A stretch of DNA of 64,000 nucleotides from Prochlorococcus sp. AG-363-P06. GTDB taxonomy: Bacteria > Cyanobacteriota > Cyanobacteriia > PCC-6307 > Cyanobiaceae. The position numbers were made by a program, and so were the translations under genes. Shown in pieces: positions 55,346 through 63,409 of this stretch. The stretch lies in assembly GCA_003280025.1 (NCBI GenBank), contig QCGD01000007.1, positions 39,060-103,059 on the forward strand. Reading direction: 5' to 3'. Each line of letters begins with the position of its first letter. The first letter of the stretch is position 1. The notes below the pieces were generated by a model. The model made no database searches and was not told where the DNA came from. It worked only from the letters and a program-made list of their open reading frames with translations.

Positions 55346-55492
55346 ATGGAAAATCCAGTGGTTTACCTCTCTAATTTAATTAAAAAGTTAGATGTAAATA
55401 AGCGAAATGGATTTGTAGCTTTAGCTATAGTAAATTTGTTAGTAATTTTCTTATTTAAGTTGTTCTTACAAGGTACTGGATTATTATCTTGA
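55346..55492 (+). CDS. 48-residue single-helix membrane protein
   Basis: ATG at 55346, TGA at 55490-55492. 'MENPVVYLSNLIKKLDVNKR' precedes one membrane span ('GFVALAIVNLLVIFLFKLFL'). It lies 112 bases behind the tail-anchored protein on the same strand. A credible small photosynthetic-membrane-type protein, but no named family is recognised. Confidence 0.5.
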   Translation: MENPVVYLSNLIKKLDVNKRNGFVALAIVNLLVIFLFKLFLQGTGLLS

Positions 55493-55506
55493 CTTTTAAA
55501 TCAATT

Positions 55507-55821
55507 TTATTCTGCATTTTCAAATTGCTTAGCTAATTTAAAAGCTTTTTTAATTATAAGAAACCCTCCATAAGCACCTGCAATTAATGGAAGAATAATT
55601 AAAGGATTAGGAGAATAATCAGAATAATTTTTTACACCATCAACGTATTCATATCCCGAACATTTGAGAAATAAGAAGCTAAATAAGGTAATACTCCAAC
55701 CAATTATTGATAAGAATCCTCCTTTCTTATCACCTTCATAGAATCTGTCTAAGCCAAGGCCCCAACCTCCTATTAAAAATATTCCTCTTACAACAGAATT
55801 TTTTTCTTGTTTATTAATCAT
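55507..55821 (-). CDS. TM2-domain membrane protein
   Basis: A 104-residue protein with the TM2 pattern: 'GIFLIGGWGLGLDRFYEGDK' followed by 'KGGFLSIIGWSITLFSFLFL', i.e. two membrane helices joined by a G-x-x-x-x-D-R-F-Y turn. A third hydrophobic stretch follows. Function of the family in bacteria is unclear. Confidence 0.78.
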   Translation of the reverse strand: MINKQEKNSVVRGIFLIGGWGLGLDRFYEGDKKGGFLSIIGWSITLFSFLFLKCSGYEYVDGVKNYSDYSPNPLIILPLIAGAYGGFLIIKKAFKLAKQFENAE

Positions 55822-55912
55822 AATATATAAATGTTCATTACGAACATAACTTAAATTAATAAAAAATGTTTGTTATTTCATAAAAAGTTAAGCTTTAGGT
55901 CGATAATTTTTC

Positions 55913-56656
55913 TTAAATTGATTTTGTTGGCCTTATATAAATAAAAATATTTCCATATAGATCTTTCGTAATTCTTAATTCATCATCTATATATTTTATT
56001 GATAATGAGCATGATGGACTTACTTTATTCCAAGGTAATTTTTCCCATACTTCTTTAACTGGGTACCACCTCTCCATAAGTAATTTACTGAATAAAGGAA
56101 TTTTATTAAGCCCCTCAACTTTAGATACTTTAGTTTTCTTCAAATTCATTTTGAGCAACTTATCCTCTAAGACCAAGTTGTCTGCCAAGGTAATAACTCT
56201 TCCTCCAAAAGTAGGCAACAGTTTGAACCAACCTATAACAGGTATTGTTGTGAGCCCAAATATTGTAGTGTCGAAAGTTGAAATAAATTCTTTTTTATCA
56301 AAATCAATCTTTTGAACAATTCTTCCAATTGTAGAGATACCAAATGATCCAACTTGTAATTGATGCAATTTAAAAAAAAGATTACTTTTAAACTCATTAT
56401 TTAATGCTTTTTCGATAGCAAGAAAAAATGGAGAACTACGGAATAATTCAACATTTGAATAAATTAATTCCCATTCTCCAGATAATGATTCCGCTGATAT
56501 TTCTGAGCTGTAAATTTTAATACTTTCTATTAAATAATCCATTTCAATTAGTTTCTCTTGATAGATTGGAGAAATTAATTTATTTAGTCTTTGTCCTCTA
56601 TCAGTTACGGCAGCGATTTGAAATATCTTTTTTTTTATCTCATCAGTTTCTTTCAT
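55913..56656 (-). CDS. Fibrillin/PAP (plastid-lipid-associated) family protein
   Basis: A 247-residue protein with the PAP-fibrillin pattern: 'ESLSGEWELIYSNVELFRSS' near residue 55, and late conserved 'LVLEDKLLKMNLKKTKVSKV' and 'ELRITKDLYGNIFIYIRPT'. Fibrillins are lipocalin-like proteins of plastoglobules and thylakoids that bind hydrophobic molecules. Length is normal. It is unlinked to any known partner here. Confidence 0.82.
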   Translation of the reverse strand: MKETDEIKKKIFQIAAVTDRGQRLNKLISPIYQEKLIEMDYLIESIKIYSSEISAESLSGEWELIYSNVELFRSSPFFLAIEKALNNEFKSNLFFKLHQLQVGSFGISTIGRIVQKIDFDKKEFISTFDTTIFGLTTIPVIGWFKLLPTFGGRVITLADNLVLEDKLLKMNLKKTKVSKVEGLNKIPLFSKLLMERWYPVKEVWEKLPWNKVSPSCSLSIKYIDDELRITKDLYGNIFIYIRPTKSI

Positions 56657-56754
56657 AATTAGAATTTAATTAGAATTTTTATTTGAAGATTCTAGAAATT
56701 AAATTTATGAATAAATGATAAATTTAAAAATCCTGTTAATAAAATTTAAATCAT

Positions 56755-56934
56755 TTATTCGCCCCATCTTTTGCCAATTTCAAATCCCCATTTTGTAGTT
56801 AAGTTAATTACTTCTTCATGATTCTTGCAGTTTGATAATTCTCTCCTTTTTTGCGGATTTTCTTTTATAAGCTGGGCAATAAGATTTAATTGCTCTATCT
56901 TTTTTAAAAATTTCTTTAGGTCTTTATCAGACAT
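56755..56934 (-). CDS. Nif11-domain-like small protein
   Basis: A 59-residue frame (ATG at 56934): 'LKKFLKKIEQLNLIAQLIKE' then 'ELSNCKNHEEVINLTTKWGF' and 'EIGKRWGE'. This is the helical layout of the Nif11 domain (F-L-x(n)-L, then A/C-x(n)-E-x-V-x-L-A-x-x-x-G-F), which in cyanobacteria occurs both as leader of modified peptides (NHLP class) and in small stand-alone proteins. No Gly-Gly-type leader cleavage site or core peptide follows, so a stand-alone Nif11 protein is more likely. Confidence 0.6.
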   Translation of the reverse strand: MSDKDLKKFLKKIEQLNLIAQLIKENPQKRRELSNCKNHEEVINLTTKWGFEIGKRWGE

Positions 56935-56940
56935 TATATT

Positions 56941-57048
56941 TTAAGAGGTATATTTCTGATCATAAGTAAAAATATAATATAGAACCCAAATTATGCTAGT
57001 GATTAGAATTGCAACCATTATATTTACTGACCAAACAACTTCTATCAT
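56941..57048 (-). CDS. 35-residue single-helix membrane peptide
   Basis: ATG at 57048, TAA at 56941-56943. 'MIEVVWSVNIMVAILITSII' leads one membrane span to about residue 27, then 'YDQKYTS'. It lies 6 bases upstream of the Nif11-like gene on the same strand. Size and composition are like those of small photosynthetic-complex subunits, but no match is recognised. Confidence 0.45.
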   Translation of the reverse strand: MIEVVWSVNIMVAILITSIIWVLYYIFTYDQKYTS

Positions 57049-57170
57049 TATTATTTTGTAGCTATATTCTAATATAACGAAAATATTTTTTAATTAACTA
57101 AAGTAAATATTAGTTGTTTCCTAAAAAAAGAATACCCTATATATAATATAACTTTAAATTGTGTTTAAAC

Positions 57171-57350
57171 ATGGGAGAAGCAAAAAGAAGAGAAGAGATG
57201 GGTTTACCTCCACGAGAAAAGAAAATAGATAATAAAGAATCTAAAGTAAAATTAAATAGAATCTTGAATAAATTTCCATATTTGCCAATTATATTAGGCT
57301 TTTTTTTATTAGCGATTTTAATAATAGACTTAGTTAATTACTATAAATAA
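57171..57350 (+). CDS. Small 'MGEAKRR' membrane protein (possibly DUF2839)
   Basis: A 59-residue protein: conserved-looking start 'MGEAKRREEMGLPPREKKID', then one membrane helix (about 38-55). The 'GEAKRR' start is typical of a cyanobacterial DUF (probably DUF2839) of unknown function. The ATG at 57171 is preferred to a TTG 12 bases upstream because it places this motif first. Confidence 0.65.
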   Translation: MGEAKRREEMGLPPREKKIDNKESKVKLNRILNKFPYLPIILGFFLLAILIIDLVNYYK

Positions 57351-57500
57351 GTTAAGGAATATCAAATTATGATGGAAATATAAAGCAAATCAATCATCTT
57401 TTTTACATAACTAGTTATTAAAAGTAATAATCTTTTTTGATATTTTTTATACAAAAATAAATTTAATTCGATTTATAATATTAAAAATAAATAAACTAAA

Positions 57501-57635
57501 TTGAAAAAAAAAGAAATTAAAAAAAAATATAGTGAATTAATTAGTAAAGCTAAATATGAGAATGGAAGAAAAGAATTTCTTTTTTTACTTAAAAAGGCTG
57601 CTAAATTAAGATCAAAGTATGAAATTAATTATTAG
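57501..57635 (+). CDS. 44-residue basic helical peptide
   Basis: A frame starting at TTG (57501): 'KKKEIKKKYSELISKAKYEN' then 'RKEFLFLLKKAAKLRSKYEI'. Very Lys-rich and helical with one hydrophobic face. It may be a small nucleic-acid-binding protein or a chance frame in A-rich DNA. Confidence 0.4.
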   Translation: MKKKEIKKKYSELISKAKYENGRKEFLFLLKKAAKLRSKYEINY

Positions 57636-57718
57636 ATAATTAAAAAGATAATTCTAAATGTAAAAATATTTATTGAAAAAATTTTTTCATGAGATAATCA
57701 GTTGAGTTTTTAATTTTT

Positions 57719-57898
57719 ATGAATAAAAAAGGGTATACGACTGAAAGTGGAGGAAGGCAAAATGGATTTGCAAACGAACCTGAAATAAATCCCATTTCAG
57801 AAGGAGAATCAATAAAATCTCTTTTACTTTTTATTGGAATATTATTACCTGTATTAATAGGTGGTTATTATTATTTAAAAACACTTGATATCTTTTAA
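57719..57898 (+). CDS. 59-residue single-helix membrane protein
   Basis: ATG at 57719. A polar, Gly/Asn-rich N-terminus ('GYTTESGGRQNGFANEPEIN') precedes one membrane span (about 35-55). The polar motif looks conserved rather than random, and the size fits small thylakoid proteins. No family name can be given. Confidence 0.6.
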   Translation: MNKKGYTTESGGRQNGFANEPEINPISEGESIKSLLLFIGILLPVLIGGYYYLKTLDIF

Positions 57899-58223
57899 AT
57901 TTTTACAAACAATTTTTTGGAATATATTTCTATCCTCTCTAATATAGCTTTCATTAACTTTTCAAATAAACAATTAAACCAATACTTCTTTAAAAATAAC
58001 TTAAACTTCTTAAGTTATTAATATATTTTTTAAAAAATATTTGTAATAAATTATTATTATAACTTTGATAAGGTGTAGATCACCTAAACAACTTCAAACT
58101 TTATAAATCAATTATTTAAAATATTTCATGTTTAATTAGATTGCAAATATTAATTCAATTATTACTTAGTATTTAATCCTTTTTCTTGTTAAAGTTTTAA
58201 GGAGTTTGTAGAGAAATTTCTTT
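57899..58223. other. 325-base AT-rich spacer
   Basis: No gene is seen. The only structure noticed is a perfect 10-pair inverted repeat (57995-58019) and a small GGTG/CACC hairpin near 58075. Neither is linked to a clear transcript. Confidence 0.6.
57995..58019. repeat. Perfect 10-base inverted repeat
   Basis: AATAACTTAA and TTAAGTTATT are exact complements around the loop ACTTC. The following bases are T/A-rich. It may terminate the transcript of the 59-residue membrane protein, but lies about 100 bases behind its stop. Confidence 0.5.
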
Positions 58224-58517
58224 TTAAAGAGTACTTATAGTAACAAGTTCCATTAAATTTCTTGAATAGAGGTAATTCTGAAAAACCTCTGAATAAAAAG
58301 CTTTTTTAGCAATAAGCTTTGACTCAAATTCTATTACTAAACCCAATTGTCCACCATCCCATTTACTTGAATTGGATTCCTGGATTATATCTCTTTTTAC
58401 TATTTTCCCCCCAACGGATTTAATCCATGGTAGTACCGTTCTTAGATATTCCAGAAATAGATCTGAGTTTCCTATCGAGATTTTTTTAAGCCAGTAGCTC
58501 TTTGTCATCAAATCCAC
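58224..58517 (-). CDS. DUF1330-like small protein
   Basis: A 97-residue protein with a DUF1330-type ABM fold pattern: 'DLFLEYLRTVLPWIKSVGGK' helix and turn, 'QLGLVIEFESKLIAKKAFYS' strand and helix, then 'VFQNYLYSRNLMELVTI'. Function unknown. Single gene between spacers. Confidence 0.65.
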   Translation of the reverse strand: MDLMTKSYWLKKISIGNSDLFLEYLRTVLPWIKSVGGKIVKRDIIQESNSSKWDGGQLGLVIEFESKLIAKKAFYSEVFQNYLYSRNLMELVTISTL

Positions 58518-58636
58518 ATATACTGGGTAGAATATAGCATATGGTTGACTATTTCTTCACTATTCAATTTTGTATAATTATTTTGGTTGAACTCGAAGAA
58601 AAATTAGATGAATTTATTAAGTATTTAAAATAAAAG

Positions 58637-58930
58637 TTATTTTTTTATCCAAATCCACTTTAAAAAATAATATATGGGTAAATATTTAAAGGATTCCTTT
58701 GGTATTTCATATGAAATGAATTTTAATGTTTCTTCTAACCAATATCCAATATCTATTCCATATAAATTTCTTTTTAAAATTATCCATAAATCTTTATTAA
58801 ATAATGAGTTTAAATTCATATAAATATATTCCCAATGAAAGGTATTCCAAAAATCAATGAAATATGAAGATATCATTAACCAAGTAGATATGAAAAAAAA
58901 ACTTTTAAAAAATCTAGATATATTATTCAT
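58637..58930 (-). CDS. Aromatic-rich membrane protein, unknown
   Basis: A 97-residue protein rich in Trp, Tyr, Phe and Ile with two hydrophobic stretches (about 10-27 and 80-94). No motif recognised. The composition is unusual but the frame is uninterrupted. Confidence 0.45.
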   Translation of the reverse strand: MNNISRFFKSFFFISTWLMISSYFIDFWNTFHWEYIYMNLNSLFNKDLWIILKRNLYGIDIGYWLEETLKFISYEIPKESFKYLPIYYFLKWIWIKK

Positions 58931-59064
58931 CTAAATAATTTATTTCTATTTAAATTTGTCATATTTTTAAAATATGAAGTTATTTTATTATCTTTTTTTT
59001 TATTTTTATAAATTATGCTCAAAAAGAAATAAAATTCATTTCGTAATTATGTAGTGGAAAGTTG

Positions 59065-59190
59065 TTATTTTTCTTTTTTAATATTCTGTGCAATTAAGTT
59101 CTTATCTCTAAGGAAAAAACCTAAGAATAAAAAAGCAATATATAGTAAAATACTAAATCCTAATATTAAAAAAATTTTTGTATAGTCCAT
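59065..59190 (-). CDS. 41-residue single-helix membrane peptide
   Basis: ATG at 59190, TAA at 59065-59067. 'MDYTKIFLILGFSILLYIAF' leads one membrane span, then a basic tail 'RDKNLIAQNIKKEK'. It lies just downstream of the Mrr-like gene on the same strand (48 bases). Possible small membrane subunit, unknown. Confidence 0.45.
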   Translation of the reverse strand: MDYTKIFLILGFSILLYIAFLFLGFFLRDKNLIAQNIKKEK

Positions 59191-59237
59191 AAAAATAATT
59201 TTCTTTATAAATATAACTTATATAGTTAATATGAAAT

Positions 59238-60110
59238 TTAATTAATAAAAATCTTTAAATCTTTTAGTTCCGATTCATGTATTAATTCTACGTTATTTGC
59301 TTTTGCCAGCTTTTGAGCAGCTTTGGTAAATCCTGATTTTGAAACTAATACTGCATGAGTTCCTTTCCAATATAATTTTCCAGCAGAAATTTCTTGAACT
59401 GCTTTGTTTCCAATAGATTTTTCATGATTTTTACATTGAATACATACTCTAAACTCATCTATTGAGGCAATTAGATCAACTCCTTGATCTCCTGAACTTG
59501 GCGTTTCTTTAACATTCCAGCCAGAATTTATTAGTATATCCATACAGTTATTTTCAAAATTAATGCCTTTGTTATAATTCTCATTGCTTTTCTTTAAAGA
59601 ATCATTTTTTAATATGTTTAAACATGATTTCTCTATTTGACTCGCTATAAATACAAACCAATCATCAATTTTAAGTTCTCTTCTTATACCAAGTATTTCA
59701 TCATCAATAGTTGGATTAACAAGTACATATGATCTCCACTTATCAAAAAACAAATCTGGGCTTTCAAATTTTTTTATAATAACTTTTTCCCAAAAGTATG
59801 GTATTCCTTCTTTAAATTTCTTAGAACCATTTTTAATATTTAACTCTATGGTTTTTAGATCAAGAGGAGGATTTCCAATCCACTTATTTAGGTCTTCATT
59901 TCCGTATGCGTCTATATTAATTAGTCTTATCCTTTCTTCTAATAAATTATATTTATTTTCTTCTATTAAGTTAGTAATCACTTGAATAAAATATTTTGCA
60001 TTAAGATCATTATTTAATTTAATCCTTTTCTTTTTTTCTAAGTAATTTTTAACGATTTTAAAAGAGATGAAAATTAGAAAAACAATAAATAGAATAAAAA
60101 TATTTATCAT
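59238..60110 (-). CDS. Mrr-like restriction endonuclease-fold protein with membrane anchor
   Basis: A 290-residue protein. Residues 1-20 are a membrane segment. Residues 180-290 form an Mrr-type nuclease domain: 'GINFENNCMDILINSGWNVK', Asp212 in 'SSGDQGVDLIA', Gln225 and Lys227 in 'CIQCKNHEKS', then 'NKAVQEISAGKLYWKGTHAV'. The PD-(D/E)XK core is intact in the D-QxK form. The middle region (30-175) matches nothing known to me. Mrr proteins cut modified DNA; an anchored form could act at the membrane on incoming DNA. It follows an unknown 83-residue gene by 22 bases. Confidence 0.8.
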   Translation of the reverse strand: MINIFILFIVFLIFISFKIVKNYLEKKKRIKLNNDLNAKYFIQVITNLIEENKYNLLEERIRLINIDAYGNEDLNKWIGNPPLDLKTIELNIKNGSKKFKEGIPYFWEKVIIKKFESPDLFFDKWRSYVLVNPTIDDEILGIRRELKIDDWFVFIASQIEKSCLNILKNDSLKKSNENYNKGINFENNCMDILINSGWNVKETPSSGDQGVDLIASIDEFRVCIQCKNHEKSIGNKAVQEISAGKLYWKGTHAVLVSKSGFTKAAQKLAKANNVELIHESELKDLKIFIN

Positions 60111-60132
60111 AAAAATATTTAATATATAGAAA

Positions 60133-60384
60133 TCAAAAAGTTTTGGTTTTTCTTATTACAAAATTATTTTTTGTAATTAATTTAGAATCTTTTACTTCAA
60201 TACCATTTATAGCTGATATTTCTCCTTTAATTCCTTCTATAGTTAATTGATCAATAATACCTTTTATTACTTCGTCTTCAACAAGCTTTCTATCAATTCT
60301 TTTAGGTGTAATATCTGTAAGCCATTTTGAGGCCTTTTTTTTTACTACCTCTGTTGGGTTAGTTATCTTTAGATAGATTGCCAT
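60133..60384 (-). CDS. Unknown small protein upstream of the Mrr-like nuclease
   Basis: An 83-residue soluble protein: 'LKITNPTEVVKKKASKWLTD', 'KLVEDEVIKGIIDQLTIEGI', then beta-like 'VKDSKLITKNNFVIRK'. It is 22 bases upstream of the nuclease on the same strand, so co-transcription and perhaps a joint function (regulator or specificity factor) are possible. No family recognised. Confidence 0.55.
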   Translation of the reverse strand: MAIYLKITNPTEVVKKKASKWLTDITPKRIDRKLVEDEVIKGIIDQLTIEGIKGEISAINGIEVKDSKLITKNNFVIRKTKTF

Positions 60385-60521
60385 CTTGAATTATATCTAA
60401 TTTAATTATAAGGAATTAAATTGTAAGTATTGATTTTTCTGGTTATTTTTATTATTTCTAAATTTATGTCATAAAATGATTTAAATATTTTCAGAGCTTA
60501 ATAATATAATAATTTCTTAAT

Positions 60522-60947
60522 TTAATTATAAGCATTTAATTTTCTAAATGCCTTTGATAAAAATTCAGGCCTTCTTCTTATTATAGAGAAATTATCTTTA
60601 TTTATTAAAACCATATTTACTTCTGCAGTAGTTAAAACTTCTTTTTTATCGTTTAGGAAGTTTGAATTTACATTTATTTTAGGACTTTTGCTGATATTAA
60701 AAATGCTTTCAATTATTATTATTTCTCCAAGATATAATGGTTTGATGTACTTTATGGAAGAATTTATTAAAGGTAAATCAAAACCTCTTTTAGTTAGATC
60801 AAAGTAATTTACACCAACTTCGAAAAGGGCATTTATACGGGCTTCTTCAAGCCAATTAAAATAGTTTCCATGCCACATAACTCCAGCATGATCTGAATCT
60901 TGTGGCAGTACAATTTTATTTGTTTTCCAAACTGATTTCGATTTCAT
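60522..60947 (-). CDS. Hotdog-fold acyl-CoA thioesterase (YbgC type)
   Basis: A 141-residue protein with the 4-hydroxybenzoyl-CoA thioesterase signature 'DSDHAGVMWHGNYFNWLEEAR', including the catalytic Asp, and later 'SSIKYIKPLYLGEIIIIESI'. It hydrolyses an acyl-CoA, in cyanobacteria possibly a quinone-pathway thioester, but the substrate is not identifiable. Confidence 0.88.
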   Translation of the reverse strand: MKSKSVWKTNKIVLPQDSDHAGVMWHGNYFNWLEEARINALFEVGVNYFDLTKRGFDLPLINSSIKYIKPLYLGEIIIIESIFNISKSPKINVNSNFLNDKKEVLTTAEVNMVLINKDNFSIIRRRPEFLSKAFRKLNAYN

Positions 60948-61063
60948 ATTTAAATTTATAAATTATATTTTTATATTTATAAACAAATAAATACTATAAA
61001 TTGTATTGCTTATGATTATTCTTAATTAAAATAAAAAATAATTCTATTTATATTTATAAATTT

Positions 61064-61300
61064 ATGTTTAATAGAAAATATAGAGGAAGAAAAATTAAAA
61101 AGATATTTCAGTGGGAAGAATATTTAAATTGGAGAAAAATGTCGCCAAAGCAAAAGATAAATTTTAAAAGAGCCTGTTTATTCCCTTTTTTGGTATATAT
61201 CGTTTATGCATTTCTATATCAATACTCAGTGGCAATTCTTTTAATAATTGGAATCTATTTTTTTATGAGATTTATGAATAGAAATAAGTTAAGTAAATAG
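61064..61300 (+). CDS. Small basic two-helix membrane protein, unknown
   Basis: A 78-residue protein with a strongly basic start ('MFNRKYRGRKIKKIFQWEEY') and two membrane spans (about 40-54 and 57-72). The basic face suggests the N-terminus stays in the cytoplasm. No family recognised. Confidence 0.55.
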   Translation: MFNRKYRGRKIKKIFQWEEYLNWRKMSPKQKINFKRACLFPFLVYIVYAFLYQYSVAILLIIGIYFFMRFMNRNKLSK

Positions 61301-61405
61301 ATTCTTTTATAGATAATTTGATTTATTTAGTTTTGTATTCAAATAATAAATTTTTTACAATTAACTTTCTGGGCATATCAGAATAGTAGTAATTAAATTT
61401 CTTCT

Positions 61406-61717
61406 ATGAAAAGGATTGTTTTATTATTCGTAATTGTTTTATCAGTATTTTTAAGTGGTGGCGAACTTTTTGCAGAAGATATAGAAAATAATATTGGATA
61501 TAATATAGAAAATAATCTAGAAAATAATATTGGATATAATATAGAAAATAATATAGAAAATAATCTAGAAAATAATATAGACAATAATACTTCTAAAGAA
61601 ATAGAACTAATAAATGAAGATACTAACAATACAATTGAGAAACCCAAAACTTCCTTAAAGGATATATTCGGAGACGATCAAACATTCCCATTCGTTGCAG
61701 GTTTTGGAAAGGATTAG
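61406..61717 (+). CDS. Exported Asn-rich repeat protein, unknown
   Basis: A 103-residue protein with a clear signal peptide (to about 'SGGELFAED'), a middle of tandem four-residue units of the form xENN/IGYN ('IENNIGYNIENNLENN'), and a C-terminus 'LKDIFGDDQTFPFVAGFGKD' that looks conserved. The repeat DNA makes the opposite strand open too (61393-61647), which is rejected. Repeat number probably varies between strains. Function unknown. Confidence 0.65.
   Translation: MKRIVLLFVIVLSVFLSGGELFAEDIENNIGYNIENNLENNIGYNIENNIENNLENNIDNNTSKEIELINEDTNNTIEKPKTSLKDIFGDDQTFPFVAGFGKD
61477..61590 (+). repeat. Tandem 12-base repeats coding for xENN units
   Basis: About nine 12-base units based on atagaaaataat, some diverged to attggatataat or ctagaaaataat. 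In-frame length change is possible. Confidence 0.8.
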
Positions 61718-61767
61718 AAAATTAATTTAAAATTCTCATCCAATAAAAATAAACTTTTTTATAACTT

Positions 61768-61932
61768 ATGAAAGGACTTAGAGTATTAGAACTATCAGAA
61801 GCACTTAATATAGACAGTGCGGACTTGTTAGCTATTTGTACAATCTTAAAATGTAAAGCATCTTCTCGATTAAGTATGCTTTCCTTTGAAGAATGTAAAA
61901 AAATTACCGATTATTATGAAAAAAATAATTAA
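61768..61932 (+). CDS. 54-residue protein resembling an IF-2 N-terminal subdomain
   Basis: ATG at 61768, TAA at 61930-61932. 'MKGLRVLELSEALNIDSADL' then 'LAICTILKCKASSRLSMLSF' and 'EECKKITDYYEKNN' follow the IF2_N layout (V-x-E-L-A-x-x-L-x(n)-L-x-x-L-x(n)-S-x-L-S-x-E-E/x-x-x-I). In IF-2 this small helical domain is only an N-terminal module; here it stands alone. Role unknown. Confidence 0.55.
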   Translation: MKGLRVLELSEALNIDSADLLAICTILKCKASSRLSMLSFEECKKITDYYEKNN

Positions 61933-61944
61933 ATCTACCCTTAA

Positions 61945-62217
61945 TTAAATATCAAATTTCATTTTTTCAATCTCTTTTATCATAGCTACTAATGTTGAAT
62001 GAATATCTTCTTCTGATATTTCATTTTTAAAATTTATAATTGCTGATTTTTTGTCATATTTAATCTTCATGAATTTGTTATTAATTTCTTCCATATATGC
62101 ATGTTTGAAATTTACTATTTTCCCATAATGTCTAAGGTATTTATGAACTGATTCAAGGTGATCCTTATTCATATGATCACAAATTCTTTTACTTACTGTT
62201 GAACTAATTACTTTCAT
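61945..62217 (-). CDS. DUF2470-domain small protein
   Basis: A 90-residue protein with 'SKRICDHMNKDHLESVHKYL' (the DUF2470 H-M-N-x-D-H motif), then a beta part 'NNKFMKIKYDKKSAIINFKN'. In larger proteins DUF2470 is attached to heme-utilisation or pyridoxamine-oxidase-like domains; here it is alone. Heme or tetrapyrrole binding is a guess. Confidence 0.8.
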   Translation of the reverse strand: MKVISSTVSKRICDHMNKDHLESVHKYLRHYGKIVNFKHAYMEEINNKFMKIKYDKKSAIINFKNEISEEDIHSTLVAMIKEIEKMKFDI

Positions 62218-62235
62218 TTAATTATAAATTATTTT

Positions 62236-63243
62236 TCAAGTTAATATTCTTTCTTCTTTTTTTAAAGTCTTAATCATTAAATTTATTAATTCTTTAACTT
62301 CTCTATGATCATTCGATCTTACTAAGTATTCACGTAATTTTGTCGCTCCTTGGAAATTCTTGCAGGTCCATGAAATATGTTTTCTAGCTATTAATAAACC
62401 ATGATCCCCCTTATCTTTTATTAACTCTTCTAAATGCTCAATAATTAACATTAATTTTTCCTCAATATTTGGCTCTTTAAAACCTTTAATATCTTTTATT
62501 GCATAATCTATTTCACCTAGTTTCCATGGCGATCCAAGTATTGCTCTTCCTATCATTACACCAGCAGCATTGGTTTGCTTTAAACAATTTATTGCATCAG
62601 ATGGATTTTTTATATCTCCATTAGCAATTAATGGGATTTCTAATTTATCTTTAAGCTGTCCAATCATATCCCAATCGGCTTTTCCGGAAAATCCTTGTTT
62701 CCTTGTTCGACCATGTAATGTAATCATAGATGCTCCCGCATTTTGGAGTCTTAATAATAAATCTTCAATATTTTCTTCTTTATTATCCCATCCAAGTCTT
62801 GTTTTTACAGTGACTGGTATTTGAACTGATTCTACAACTCTTTTTACTAATTCGACAGCTAATTTACGGTCTTTAATTAAAGCACTACCTCCTCCTTTTT
62901 TAGCAATTTTTTTTACTGGACAGCCCATATTTATATCAATTAAATAAGCTCCATAATCTTCTGCTTGTTTAGCTGCTTCAGAAACAGCGAATAATCTATT
63001 GTCGAAAATTTGCACTCCCACTGGTCCCTTTTCCAATTCAAGTTGTTTAATTTTCATATTTCCAAAACCTTGCTTTAGGCTTGATGCATTTATCATTTCC
63101 GTAAAAAGAAGAGAATCTGGTGCCCATTTACGAACAATTTTCCTAAATATGTTATCTGTAACTCCTGCCAAAGGAGATAACATAACCTTACTTTTAATTA
63201 TTCTAGTAATTCCTTTACCATTCAATTTGATGTTTGATCTCAT
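62236..63243 (-). CDS. dusB: tRNA-dihydrouridine synthase (DusB type)
   Basis: A 335-residue FMN enzyme reducing uridines in tRNA. 'VMLSPLAGVTDNIFRKIVRK', the active-site Cys in 'DINMGCPVKKIAKKGGGSAL', 'TLHGRTRKQGFSGKADWDMI' and 'IPLIANGDIKNPSDA' match DusB. Length is normal. It lies 18 bases upstream of the DUF2470 gene on the same strand. Confidence 0.93.
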   Translation of the reverse strand: MRSNIKLNGKGITRIIKSKVMLSPLAGVTDNIFRKIVRKWAPDSLLFTEMINASSLKQGFGNMKIKQLELEKGPVGVQIFDNRLFAVSEAAKQAEDYGAYLIDINMGCPVKKIAKKGGGSALIKDRKLAVELVKRVVESVQIPVTVKTRLGWDNKEENIEDLLLRLQNAGASMITLHGRTRKQGFSGKADWDMIGQLKDKLEIPLIANGDIKNPSDAINCLKQTNAAGVMIGRAILGSPWKLGEIDYAIKDIKGFKEPNIEEKLMLIIEHLEELIKDKGDHGLLIARKHISWTCKNFQGATKLREYLVRSNDHREVKELINLMIKTLKKEERILT

Positions 63244-63409
63244 ATTTGAATTTTATCTTTATCTTATAGATTATAAATTAATAGCTAGAATGTATAATTT
63301 GTTTATTTTATATCTTTAGGAAATTTATATATACTTTTTTAAGTACTCATAATTAGATAATATTTTTGTTAAATTATAAAATCTATATCCTATTAATGGT
63401 AATTATTTT

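Noticed and set aside
61393..61647. An 84-codon hydrophobic frame antisense to the Asn-rich repeat protein
   Set aside because: It is a by-product of the tandem repeat; the plus-strand frame has a signal peptide and a conserved-looking tail.
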